Assembly (NCBI RefSeq): GCF_901933205.1
Contig: NC_044581.1
Span: forward strand, 10,861,501-10,925,500
Length of the DNA: 64,000 nt
Source: Camarhynchus parvulus
Lineage: Eukaryota; Chordata; Aves; Passeriformes; Thraupidae
Direction of reading: 5' to 3'
Positions 24,501 through 34,136 of this stretch are shown piece after piece. Positions within the stretch are counted from its first letter, which is position 1. The number at the start of each line of letters is the position of its first letter. The notes under the pieces were generated by a model, which did no database searches, was not told the DNA's origin, and saw nothing but the letters and a program-made list of their open reading frames with translations. Both the position numbers and the translations under genes were made by a program.

Positions 24501-27500
24501 TTCCAGTCCTGAAGGTGTGTTCAAGCACCTTGTGAGAGTTCCAATCTCTTCATCCGCATCCTCGCCAAGGAATATTCTCTCATCGAGGTTTCCCACTGAC
24601 AGAACATACTCCTCATAGGCCTTGTTGATGGCTTTGCTACAGCAGAAAGGAAAGGCAGACAAACCCCCTTTATTTAGACTGCTTTGTTCATCTGCTCACA
24701 CACTGAACACAGCTCTGGCCTGGGGGAAGTCTACTTCAAATTTCTTTTGACCCTCACTGAAGCTCCTTTAAGATCTACAGTACCTTATACATGACAGTGT
24801 ATGTATCTGATGCCCTGCCATTTATCCAGCTGCAGGAAGAACACACTAAAACACTGAGAACTCCTGTTTCCTGGAAACTCATCAAAATTTACACAGCATC
24901 ATATCATCACCTACACTGAACAATTTTTATATCATTAAAACAAAGTCCTACACATAAACATTTCTAAATGCCATCAAACCCACTTTTTTCCCTCCCACTT
25001 CCTACTCAATGTGCCACAGCTTTTTCACAATAACTCTTAGTTACATACAAACAAAAAATCCAGGAAAGAGAAATAACAATAAAGAAGAATAAAGGCAGCC
25101 ATCAGGTAACACCATCCTGAAGCACTGCTCCTCTTCCAAGCACTGCCAGAACAGGAAGGCAGTGCTGGATGGCCATGCTGAACACAAGGCATGGCTGGTC
25201 CCAGAGCTCAGCTCAGGGAACAGCTGGGCCACAGAGGGGCACTCCTGCAAGCCAAACCACAGACAGGGACTCAGGGACTCACACGCTGTCTCCAAAGTTC
25301 CCAGGATCCAGAAATCCCGTCAGGTTTTCATCTTTTCCTTTCAAAAGCTGTAAGACAGTTAAGGACAAAGGATGGGCATTTCATTTCTTATCAAGGTTTT
25401 GAAGGTAACAAGTAAGGAGAGATTTTTCTACATTACAAAATTTACTGACCAACCTTTTTGTCAAAAAGCTTCCGGATATATGGCTTCCAAAAATGTTCCT
25501 TTATACCTTTTGCTTCTAAAACTAATCCATAATGTAAAGAACACAGTTTTTCAATGATGCAGGGAGGGTCAGATGATACTTTATAATCCTTACTATGGAA
25601 GTCTTCAGGTAGACCTACAATTCAGAACATTGTATGATTTAATTTTGCAAGTCCATATCCTGCCTTCTTATTAAACTTAAATTCTTCAATGCTGTGTAGT
25701 CAAGGTAGTATGAAATTAAAACAGCAAACTAATTAGTTCTCTTGAACTACACAATGCCTACTGACTGGGTAATGTTATCAAAGAAATTTTGAGTTAGAGA
25801 TTTAAAAAGATTAGTTACTGAGTGATAAAAATTACATATATCAATTCTAATAAGAAAAAAACCCAAACACCGGTAAACTACAATATTTATTTGAGATAAT
25901 GGTCCCAGGTCACATCCAAAGTACTACACTTGGCCAATCCTGTACAGTACTGAAAATGAAGTGCAAGCCTGGGAAGAGTTACAGCAGAAATTCAAAGGCA
26001 ACTTCTCACCACTCATTTGAATTTGTGGTTATCAAGTCAACCTACACTTCCATTTTCTTCAGAAAGAGAACAGCAGCAATCCAATGATGGATTATTACTC
26101 TGAAACATCCTTCAAGGGTATTTCCACAGCACATCAAATTCTTGACCTGATGTATTATTCACAAAATTCACTAGTCTGTTATTACATACTACATTAACAG
26201 GAATGGAACTGTGTAGCCAGATACAGAAAATATTAGTTCTCATGTATTTCAAATCACCTTCTTTTTTTCAACATACCCTTAAAATTAGGATTCAAGAGTT
26301 CTTTACGGTTAGGACACTGCAGAGCATTTCCATACACAAGATCCAAAGCACATAACAAGAGATGGTAGGAATTGACCAAGTCATCACTGATCATAGGAAA
26401 ATTTCCTGCAATATTAGAAAGACATAAAATTAGCAAGGATTTAAGAATTTTTTAACCAAGAGACTGTTGATGTTTGTATTACAATCAATAATGGAATCTT
26501 GGAAACATAGTGTTTGGTGACTGTAAGTACCTGGATAGCAACACAGGCAGTAAAGCAGACTCACAATAACATATAACAACTGTAAAAGTAAAAAAGTTTT
26601 CCAGTAACAACAGTTGTGAAGGAACCCAAATATATTGTGTTGAAATCAAACCTTACCAAAATGTTGCTAAATAAGCTGTTGCTGCTCCCTCATTCACAGT
26701 AACCTCATTAAGCAGTGCATAAATCACTTGAAGCAGCACAAACTGTATAATCCAAGCTGCCCCAAGGAAGAAAACTGTGCTTCTGTAACTCAGGCAGCAC
26801 CAGCCCCACTGCCTGGCACAGCCACGTCCTTCACTGGATCCCCACTGCACCTGCCCCAAGCAAATTCTGCTCTGAAGGCCAAGGAGGGGTAGAATGGGTT
26901 CTGAAAATCAACTCTTCCCCTTTTCCCCAGCTTCACATTGCTGCAAACAGCTGCAAATAACTTCAACTTTGGCAAGGCTGGATCCAGGTTTTAGATGGCC
27001 TAGAAACTGCCTCCTCCTTCAGCCCCTGCCCCTCACTTCTAGAACAAACCTGAACCTAAAGTCAGATTTTTTTTTTTTTAACAATCTGGTTTTTTGCAAA
27101 ACAATTTGCTGGGAGCATACTCATTATAAACAGTAATAAATATAACTTCATTTCTCTTGAATATATAACTTCATTTAATAAATAAATTAATATATAACAT
27201 AATAATTATAACTTCATTTAGCTTTACAGAAGAGCTAAAATGGTGCCTATCTCTGGACCTGGTTTATGAAGTATTTTTTATCTCTCATTTTCCTGCAGAA
27301 AAGAGTCCTTGTAACCTCTTCACTCTTTTAACACCTTTCACAAAGATTATAATCAGAGTGTATGTGACTTTTTACTGAACTCATTTATGATGTTCCTCTA
27401 GAGGAGTAGCCATAGCTATATAAGTTTCGTAAAATAAATTATACAATTAATCAATAACATAAATCACAATTCACTTTTTATGCACAGCATGATGTTTCTA

Positions 27501-30500
27501 TTACTCCTTAAATACTAATGACCACTCTTTCCACCCTCCCTTTTTTTCTCAGGAAGCTCCAAATCACTTGGCTGAGCCTACTATTAAGAACAGGTTTAAA
27601 ATCTTGAAGAAATCTATCATATAATAATAAACTCACTTAGAACACATTGAAATGCATATATGATTAGAGAATTTTTCTCAATTATGCTGTTATTTTTTTA
27701 CAGTAACATACCAGCTTGTTCAAATTTATGTTATTTTCTGTTTCCATGTTTGTTAGAAGAAAAAGTATTTAAATGCAGATAATTTGAACTATTTAAAATA
27801 ATGAAACCTAGATTAAATTTTAATTAACTTTACCCACTTATCAGTTATTTCTAAGTCATTAATGGTTCACAGCAAAGCAATGAAAATCCTAAATACTATT
27901 AGCAAACCTTTAATCAATAAAATTCTCAAAGTAACTGTCATAGCACAGGATCAATTCCACAACCATGACAACTTACTGTCAGCACAAAAATGAATATAAT
28001 TTCACAGTACTAGTAGTTACATAGTAATTTCTTGCTGCTGACATTTCAAACAAGGCTCCCTTTCACAACTTTGTACCAAATAATAAAAAACCAGAGATTT
28101 TCTTCCCCCATCAATTTTATAGAAAGAAATGAAAGAGTTTGAAGAGCAGTTCTTACAAACAGTTTGCTGAAGTGCAGTCCCAGTGAACAAGGGGCTCCCT
28201 CAGTGTGCAGTGCATGAACTGAAGGCAATGGGCTGCAGGAGCAGACAAGCCTGGGCCTGCCACTGCTGTGTGGTTGCTGTGATAAGGATTTACTGCCCAC
28301 CCCCAAACCACACAGCACAAAACCTCACACCAACACCCAATGCCATAATAGTCAACACTTTTACAAACAAATAGTTTCCATTTTTAAAGTGCTGCCACAC
28401 TTTAATAATCATTTAGTAACTTTACAGCTTCTATGCACTGCAATTTTTCCTTTTCCTTGTAGAATTCACTTGGATGTGTTATCAACATGGTATTCTCCAC
28501 AGGGTTAGTTACCATATCTGACATGTAGTCAATGGATGATGCAGTTACTCAAACATATCAGTCACTAACTCAGCAACAGGAAGAACCATAAAGTCCCTCT
28601 GCACCTTGTCAACCATCCAATCTTCCACAGAAGTGCAGACTTTACAGAAGGGAAAAGAAAAACCTGTGATTTTCCAGACTGACCTACTTACAGCTGCCTA
28701 CCTGTGCTAAGGAAGTGCAGTCCTGACTGACTGGAAATAAGTACAGCACTAACTCTGCTGGGATCAGTGTTGAAATCATGCTGTGTTTCAGGCTAAAAGC
28801 ACCACACTTGTTTAGGAAAGACTTCTCTTGCTCAATAAGGTGGAATTTGCAGCCTTACAAAAAGGCATCTTCCTCACAGGATGGAGTGCTCAGAGGAGCA
28901 CTTGTGCCCCAGCACACCCTGCCTGAATTTTGCAGGGATGTGTTGCTGAGGGTCCAGCTCTGCTGCCAGGAACCCTCTGCAGTGTGGCACAGGGTTGAAA
29001 GAAAGGCTTTGTAAACAAAGTTCTGTGCTGAACAAAATTAGTGCCAGGCCATTCAATATTGCCACAGCCTACTCTGTCCTAGCCTCAAAATCACCAGTTA
29101 AGGAAATCATACTACACTATAGGAATCTTAACACTGATTCACTTTTAAATTTCAGAAAACACATCCCACCACACACTCCCAAACAAAAAAAACATTCCTT
29201 TTATCCCTTGCCTAGAAGAAATAAAAATATTGGTTTTCCTCTGATAGATATTATATTATGAAAAAAAATCAAGTTACTGGACATTATCAGTGGATCTGAT
29301 CTACAATGATGCTCTTTCCATGTGGAATATCAATCTTGTCTTTACTTTCCCCAAAGCACTACCTTACTTACACATCACTCACACTGAACCCTCACCAAAG
29401 CAGGACCTGAAACAAGGCCTAGGGATGTGGAAACTCTTTAAGACACAGATTTGATGAGGAAAGATTTTAGACTATACATGCTGTGACTGCACAACTGAAA
29501 CCTAAAATGAGGATTTAATCCTGTTCCTTCCTTTTTCTCTCAACAGTCACTATCAAGAAACACATCTGAAATTCTCTACTGCTCTTATAAGCTTTAAGGC
29601 TGCTCTTACAATAAAGATTATATGTACACTGCACCTATTGGGTGTTTTAAGGACTGATATAAAATAATGACTAATAAAACTATGTCTGATGCATTTAATC
29701 CCTTTCAGATCCCTTACCTTTTGCATGAACAAACAGGACCCAACAAAACTGGAAAACTTCGGTCACAGTACATGGTTGTCGTCTTTTGGAGGAAAATACA
29801 GCAAGAAGAGAAGGAGCTCAATGAATCAGAACTGATAAAACATCATACAAGAGTCACTGATCCAAAGAGAAAAGTAAGCTTTACAACAGTGTGGCAAAAA
29901 TCTTACGCCCTTCCCACAAATCCCTGACTAAAGGAAATACAGAAAGATGCACAAAACCTAAAAGAGGTTTAGTGCAGGCACAACTGGAACCTCTGTTTCA
30001 GCCTGCAAATTCAATTCCACAGCACTCCAAATACAAACAGTAACAAAGAAACAAAGCTTCTACTATAAAGTAAAATACCCACAAGATCTGCAGCTATGAA
30101 GAAATCCATGGGAGTTACTGGGCAGTGAAACAGATTGAGCAGTACTATGAGTTAATAAAGCCATGCAGATCATAAAAGGATCAGATTCTTCCTGTCTTTC
30201 CCATCTTTACAACACTAGTGCTTCCCTTGCCTACAGGCTGATTGAAATCTCTCCCCTCTCCCCCATCCCCCAAATCATCAGAAACTCAGCAGCTTTGGGA
30301 TTTCCTGCCCCTGTCAGATCTGAAACTGAAAATGAGATTAAACATTTACTTCAAGCAAGAACAAACCAACTCTGATATTATAAACAACAACTATGAAAAC
30401 ACAGTCAAAATACAACTAAAATAACCAAGCAACTTGATTATATTTTCACTAAAGTAATGCTCTACAATCAGTCTGGAAATAACAGAAACCTACCTCTGTT

Positions 30501-33500
30501 TCCTTCCTCTCTGCTGACGAGGTTGATCTTCTTGAGGATACCTGAAAATGTCCTGAAAAATGGGCTCATACTTCTTAAAAATGACTGCAGAAACGGTGAA
30601 GTTCCTCTCCAGTCTCTCAGTTCTCTCTCTGAACTGGGATGGAAGATTTGCCATGTCTTCCCATTTCTTCATCTTGTTAAAAAACTCAATCAAGCTGCAA
30701 ATACAGAACGGGTTAGATCAGACTGGTCGTTTGTTTCTCCTTCAGAAATAGACTCTACATTTTCAACAAAAGTGGAATTTCTACTGCCCAAACTACTGAT
30801 GAAATGGTGGCACTGCAAACATGACAATGAACCCAGAGCCAGTCCTTCTCATGGTTGAGCTCAGACAGCTCAGAAATATTTTTAGATCCTGGGCTGATAA
30901 CCACATTAACTATGTACTCACAGGTCTGGCATCCTCTCACAAAGACAAAATCAACTCCAACAGTTAGATTAATCTGAAATCAGACTGATCTCATTTTTCT
31001 GAATAATTTATTAATTTAAATAAAACAACCTGTAAGATATACAATGCTAAGAATATTCTATAAAGTATGAAAAACCTCTTATGTTTTAGTAAATTGCACT
31101 TTGCAAATTTGGCTTTAATTCCTTTTCTACTTCTTTATGTACACCTTCTTTTTCAGTGTTATTAGTCTTGATAGCCCAGATCACAGAACCAATTTATCAA
31201 CACTTAATACCCTGAATTTCTAATTTGGAAAGCAAAAGGAACACTTTTGCAGTAATTCTTCAACAGCAGAGGAAATGGGATAAGAAGTCATTCATTCTTT
31301 ATTTTGTGACAGTCTATGGAATTTTTAGAACACAATGAGATTGTGAATAAATAAATTCAATTATTTCAGAAGCTTTTCTTTATTACTTTATGGACATAGA
31401 CATTTGACACAAATTTGCTCATCAGATTCAGATCTCATTTAGTGACTTTAGCAAAACCATGTGAAAAGTGAAGTTTGCTTACGCGAAAATGGAGATAAAT
31501 CTTGTGAACATTTTCACAGTGAACTACAAATGTTTTCTCATGTGAGAACTTCATAGTTTGCACACTCCCAAAATTGACTGTGCTTCAGTGACTGGCTTCT
31601 TTCTCCTTTGAGTGAAGGAAGTCAATCTCTTATTTTGAAAACCAGTGCTTTTATGAGCATAGTACTGAGCCAAAGGAGTTGCCCTACTTCTGTGGCAGTG
31701 AGCTATAACACAAACATTCTGGGGATATAAAGTCTATCTTCAAAAGCAGGAAACAAGAAAGACATTTAGCTTTTATTCTCCATTTCCAATTTCACAAGGT
31801 GACAAGCACTCTTTGAGATTTTTTAATTATCTAAAAATCAGCAAGAATAAAAGTTACCTTTGGTCTGAACAGCGCAGGATTCTAGTTAAGGATACATAAT
31901 TTCCTTCGGCTGTTCCTCTGCTCACAGTTGGAATCGCTTTCCTGCAAGCCACGTACAAGGCACAAGCCAGCCAATGCATGTCATTTCCCTGTGAATCAAA
32001 ACATCAGGCATCCAAAAAAACTGCACTGAAAACAAAAACATGCTTGTCAGCTAGCCCAACATCGGGGAAAAGCACTGTGTCCTGAACAGATGAAGTTCAA
32101 CCAGTGAGAAAGTTGATTCCCTGTTTCAAACTTCTGTAGTGCTTTGGGTTTTTAACTGCAACAAAACAGATGCTAAATAGACACTATACACTGAACTGCA
32201 TCAAAACTAAACTTACTAGTGCCCATTATAAATTTCACATTTGACTCAAAGTGTGAGATATATTTTGAGTATATGAAAATATATTTTTAGTGTTGTTCTA
32301 CAGCATTTTGTACTGCTCGAATTTAAAAGAAAAAGGAAACAAAAAAAAAGGCTACACTTCTTGCAATCAAAACATCAAAACACTTCTGCCCTGAATGGAC
32401 AGCAGGAAAAGAAAAACATCGCTTCCATTTTGCTCTGTATTACACAGCAAAACAATTATTCAGTCTGGCACCTAAAGACAGAAATTAATTCTCATGAGCA
32501 CTTGAAATTTTATTGTCCGTCTTTGATCAAAGAGTAACACCTCAGTGGAAAATAGGACGGGTAAAACAAGGGGCCAGACTGAATCCGATGCTGCGGTTTT
32601 GTCGGGGTCCGTGCTGCCACGGGCAGGGCTCGCTCCGAGCATCGCCGCCCGTCCGCGATGTGACAGCGGCACTGCTCGAGCGGCTCCTCCTTCCCGCGGG
32701 GCGGCCCCGGCCCCGCAGCACCGAGCCCGGCCCCGCAGCCCTGTCCCGAGAGCCGCCCGGTCACCGGCGGGCAGCGCTGGGGGCCCCGGGAGCTGCCGGG
32801 GCTTATCACAAGGGCCACCTTTGCCGTAGAAAGGCACCGATAAAAGGCGCTTCCGAAGCTCCCGGGCGCGTCACCGCGTGTTCCTGTTTTCAAGAACGAC
32901 GCGACAACCCTTTACCTTCTATCCTTTACCTTTTACCTTCACCTTTTACCCTTCACCCCCAGCCCGGGCCGTGCCAAGCCCCCAGAACACAGCTCACAAA
33001 TGCGATCACACCTGCGCGGGGCATCTCCGCGGGCCCCGCGCGGCTGCGGAGCGGAGCTGGCCGAGGCCACCGCGCCGCTCCTCGGCCGAACTGGGGGAGC
33101 CGAAGCACCACAGCGACGGGGGCTCTTCCATTTTTAACACCTTTCCGCCGCTACGACTCCCAATTGCGATGGTTATTCCCGGCCGCCCGGGCGGTGCGGG
33201 CGAGAGGCCGCCGCGCCTCCACCGCCGTCCCTTCCCTCCGCACTTCACCCGCGCGTCCCGCCGCGCTCCCCCCGGGCCGGCTGCGGCCCCGTCACCCCCC
33301 CCTCACCTCCAGGGTGTAGTTGCGCCTCATGCTCTGGTAGCTCAGCCAGGCCTCGGCGCGGGCGCGCTCGTCCATGTTGAGGCTCCTGCATAGCTCCTCG
33401 TAGCGCTGCCGGGTCTCGCCGTCCTCGCCCGGCGGGGACGGGGCGGCGGCGGCGCCCCCCGCGGGACCCGGCTCGGCCCCGGCCGCATCCTCGCCCGCCA

Positions 33501-33501
33501 T
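15409..33501 (-). CDS. RBL2: RBL2 (p130), retinoblastoma-like pocket protein, complete coding region in 22 exons
   Basis: p130 is a nuclear pocket protein. It binds E2F4/5-DP and the MuvB core to form DREAM, which represses cell-cycle genes in quiescent cells, and it binds LxCxE proteins and cyclin A/E-CDK2. The 22 exons listed separately join in frame into 1125 codons; human RBL2 has 1139 residues and also 22 exons. Domains in order: Ala/Pro-rich N-terminus (1-30); N-terminal cyclin-like domain (about 35-300, with WLACALYVACRK and NFPMISDDLVNSYH); pocket A (about 395-600); a Ser/Thr/Pro-rich spacer with an RRRLF cyclin-docking motif at 665-669; pocket B (about 820-1010, with LALFFRKVYHLASVRL); C-terminal tail with ETPTKKRGILLEDG. 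The start at 33501 sits in a good Kozak context inside a CpG island. No frame break was found. Confidence 0.97.
15971..16135 (-). CDS. RBL2: RBL2 exon 21 (residues 1015-1069)
   Basis: Acceptor GCAGACAG context with the AG at 16137-16136 chosen for phase 0; donor GTGAGA. Encodes DSPPLSPYPFVRLGSPRR and EKIFYYFSSSPSK. Confidence 0.92.
16353..16555 (-). CDS. RBL2: RBL2 exon 20 (residues 947-1014), pocket B
   Basis: Acceptor CCCGCAG, donor GTAAGT. Encodes SRDSSPVMRSSSTLPVPQPS, SAPPTPTRLSG and ERGDLIQFYNNVYIEQIKDF. Confidence 0.96.
17526..17640 (-). CDS. RBL2: RBL2 exon 19 (residues 909-947), pocket B insert
   Basis: Acceptor CCCTGCAG, donor GTGAGT. Encodes VYRSVLIKGRRRRR, then a Ser-rich segment with QQNSPTDRSKDRNKER. 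The run of five arginines is encoded by GC-rich codons. Confidence 0.94.
18028..18099 (-). CDS. RBL2: RBL2 exon 18 (residues 885-908), pocket B
   Basis: A 72-base exon with acceptor CCCTTAG and donor GTGAGC. Encodes EDRSFQNIMRCYRTQPQAKS. Phase 0 at both ends. Confidence 0.94.
18270..18446 (-). CDS. RBL2: RBL2 exon 17 (residues 826-884), pocket B
   Basis: Acceptor TGTCACAG, donor GTAAAG. Encodes VYHLASVRLRDLCAKLDVSD, ELRKKIWTCFEYSLV and MMDRHLDQLLMCAIYVMTK. This part of pocket B forms the LxCxE-binding groove. Confidence 0.97.
19011..19282 (-). CDS. RBL2: RBL2 exon 16 (residues 735-825), spacer to pocket B
   Basis: Acceptor CATTACAG, donor GTACTT. Encodes IANENGGITFFPVQVNVG, a Gln-rich variable stretch and RPRKMGSLALFFRK, the opening of pocket B. 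Confidence 0.95.
19466..19500. repeat. 12-bp inverted repeat in RBL2 intron 15
   Basis: Arm 19466-19477 (TTCTCATCTCAT) is the exact reverse complement of 19489-19500, with an 11-base loop. It lies about 110 bases from the exon 15 donor on the RBL2 sense strand. Confidence 0.85.
19610..19882 (-). CDS. RBL2: RBL2 exon 15 (residues 644-735), spacer with cyclin-docking motif
   Basis: Acceptor CTCCCCAG, donor GTGAGG. Encodes SLYDRYSSPTANPTRRRLF, where RRRLF is the RxL-type motif by which p107/p130 dock cyclin A/E-CDK2. It continues with Val/Thr-rich VTVATATVTANNGQTVTIPV. Confidence 0.95.
20191..20234. repeat. Inverted (TG)n / (CA)n pair
   Basis: Five TG units at 20191-20200 are followed 20 bases later by seven CA units at 20221-20234. 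The two runs are complementary and could fold back. Located in RBL2 intron 14. Confidence 0.8.
20460..20571 (-). CDS. RBL2: RBL2 exon 14 (residues 607-644), spacer
   Basis: Acceptor ATTTTAG, donor GTGAGA. Encodes VMPPQYFERS and GSPLTPRRINEVRAESGGLG; SPLTP is a proline-directed kinase-type site. Confidence 0.94.
21104..21268 (-). CDS. RBL2: RBL2 exon 13 (residues 552-606), pocket A end
   Basis: Acceptor CTGCACAG, donor GTGAGC. Encodes VIEVFIRAEDGLCREVVKHL and WDRIRENENKVPTCEE. Confidence 0.95.
21477..21614 (-). CDS. RBL2: RBL2 exon 12 (residues 506-551), pocket A
   Basis: Acceptor TCTTGCAG, donor GTAATG. Encodes AILEQDVFHRSLLACCLEII, then NPPGNFPFVTEIFDIPVYHF. The latter is a signature of pocket domain A. 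Confidence 0.96.
21991..22094 (-). CDS. RBL2: RBL2 exon 11 (residues 471-505), pocket A
   Basis: Acceptor TCCTGCAG, donor GTAAGG. Encodes SKHFRLAEMLYYKVLESVIE and RLGDTDLS, core helices of pocket A. Confidence 0.95.
22976..23085 (-). CDS. RBL2: RBL2 exon 10 (residues 434-471), pocket A
   Basis: Acceptor TTTTCAG, donor GTGGGA. Encodes SCSRDPSQSIANRVKEMHDV and a variable acidic stretch. Phase 1 at both ends. Confidence 0.94.
23585..23751 (-). CDS. RBL2: RBL2 exon 9 (residues 379-434), start of pocket A
   Basis: Acceptor ATTTCAG, donor GTAAAT. Encodes SKSLRITTPLTGRKYIKESN and the pocket A opening PVSIATYSLSRLHTMLAGL. Confidence 0.96.
24450..24636 (-). CDS. RBL2: RBL2 exon 8 (residues 316-378)
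   Basis: Acceptor TGCTGTAG, donor GTGAGT. Encodes KAINKAYEEYVLSVGNLDER and IFLGEDADEEIGTL, a segment strictly typical of p130/p107. Confidence 0.95.
25283..25347 (-). CDS. RBL2: RBL2 exon 7 (residues 295-316)
   Basis: Encodes LLKGKDENLTGFLDPGNFGD. The end is placed before GTGTGAGT so that exon 8 stays in frame and the junction codon becomes Val; the overlapping earlier GT would break the frame. Confidence 0.88.
25454..25614 (-). CDS. RBL2: RBL2 exon 6 (residues 241-294)
   Basis: Acceptor TTGTAG, donor GTTGGT. Encodes LPEDFHSKDYK, SSDPPCIIEKLCSLHYG and EAKGIKEHFWKPYIRKLF. Confidence 0.95.
26277..26405 (-). CDS. RBL2: RBL2 exon 5 (residues 198-241)
   Basis: Acceptor ATTGCAG, donor GTATGT. 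Encodes NFPMISDDLVNSYHLLLCAL and LVYGNALQCPNRKELLNPN, a hallmark of the p107/p130 N-terminal domain. Confidence 0.96.
26406..29717 (-). other. RBL2: RBL2 intron 4, no gene seen
   Basis: The largest RBL2 intron (3.3 kb). AT-rich, with several AT-runs around 27120-27210 and only chance open frames. I recognise no transposon ends, CR1 3' repeats or RNA genes. Introns 1 (31989-33306) and 3 (29783-30493) are similarly plain. Confidence 0.55.
29718..29782 (-). CDS. RBL2: RBL2 exon 4 (residues 176-198)
   Basis: A 65-base exon between a CAAAAG acceptor and a GTAAGG donor. Encodes RQPCTVTEVFQFCWVLFVHA. It lacks a useful open frame of its own but keeps phase on both sides and matches the family. Confidence 0.93.
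30494..30694 (-). CDS. RBL2: RBL2 exon 3 (residues 109-176)
   Basis: Acceptor ATTTGCAG, donor GTAGGT. Encodes LIEFFNKMKKWEDMANLP and YEPIFQDIFRYPQEDQPRQQ, ending in a basic GRKQ stretch. Confidence 0.95.
31858..31988 (-). CDS. RBL2: RBL2 exon 2 (residues 66-109)
   Basis: Acceptor ATTCACAG, donor GTAACT. Encodes GNDMHWLACALYVACRKAIP and EGNYVSLTRILRC of the N-terminal cyclin-like domain. Confidence 0.95.
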
Positions 33502-33800
33502 GCCGCGCCCCGCCGCTGGGGGCAGCGCCGCGCTCCGCGCACCGCGCCTGCGCCGCCGCCCCGCGCGTTCGAATCCAAACACCGAGGGACGGGCCCCGCC
33601 CCGCCGCGCGCCGCGCCCGCTCATTGGCCCGCGACGCGACAGCCCGCGCGCAGGCGCACGGCGCGCGCTCCTACCACGCACCGCGAGACGCGCGCGCGGC
33701 ACGGAGCGGGAGCGCGCCCGGCGCGCGAGCCCCGGGCGGGGCGGGGCCGGGACCGTGAGGGGAGCCCGGAACGGACAGAGAGCGGGCAGGGCAGGCAGGG
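32600..33800 (-). promoter_or_regulatory. RBL2: RBL2 CpG-island promoter
   Basis: GC- and CpG-dense sequence spans exon 1, about 700 bases of intron 1 and about 300 bases upstream of the start codon. This contrasts sharply with the AT-rich surroundings. On the RBL2 strand it shows CCAAT (33627-33623), a TTCGAA box (33573-33568) that fits the CHR consensus TTYGAA, and NRF1-like GCGC-N2-GCGC elements near 33544 and 33648. There is no clear TATA box. The island is seen directly; factor binding is inferred. Confidence 0.8.
33307..33501 (-). CDS. RBL2: RBL2 exon 1 (residues 1-65)
   Basis: Starts MAGEDAAGAE, runs through an Ala/Pro-rich stretch and reaches RYEELCRSLNMDERARAEAW. Donor GTGAGG, phase 0. 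An in-frame ATG lies 41 codons upstream but overlaps a CCAAT box, so 33501 is preferred. Confidence 0.9.
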
Positions 33801-33806
33801 GCTGGG

Positions 33807-34136
33807 CACAAATATACACAAATATACACACAAATATGTACAAATATGTACACAAATATGCACACAAATATGTACACAGAGTGCAGAGCACGGGCTATAC
33901 ACAAATATGTACACAAATATATACACAGAGTGCGGGGTACGGGCTGTACACAAATATGCACACAAATATATACACAGAGTGCGGAGTACAGGCTATACAC
34001 AAATATGTACACAAATATATCCAAATATGTACACAGTGCGGGGTACGGGCTGTACACAAATATACACACAAATATGTACACAGGGTACAGGCTGTGCACA
34101 CACACAGTGCGGGGTACAGGCTGTACACAGGCAGTG
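33807..34136. repeat. Degenerate minisatellite, unit about 49 bp
   Basis: Tandem units start with CGGGCT/CAGGCT and contain ACAAATAT blocks ending in GTGCGGGGTA. Two full 49-base units lie at 33891-33939 and 33940-33988, followed by units of 57 (33989-34045), 42 (34046-34087) and 29 bases (34088-34116). An irregular ACAAATAT-rich stretch precedes them. The period creates long chance open frames on both strands that are not genes. Confidence 0.92.

Noticed and set aside
32513..33319. Plus-strand open frame of 268 codons
   Set aside because: It lies antisense to RBL2 exon 1 and the CpG island. The composition (Arg/Pro/Ala) follows from high GC content and no family is recognisable.
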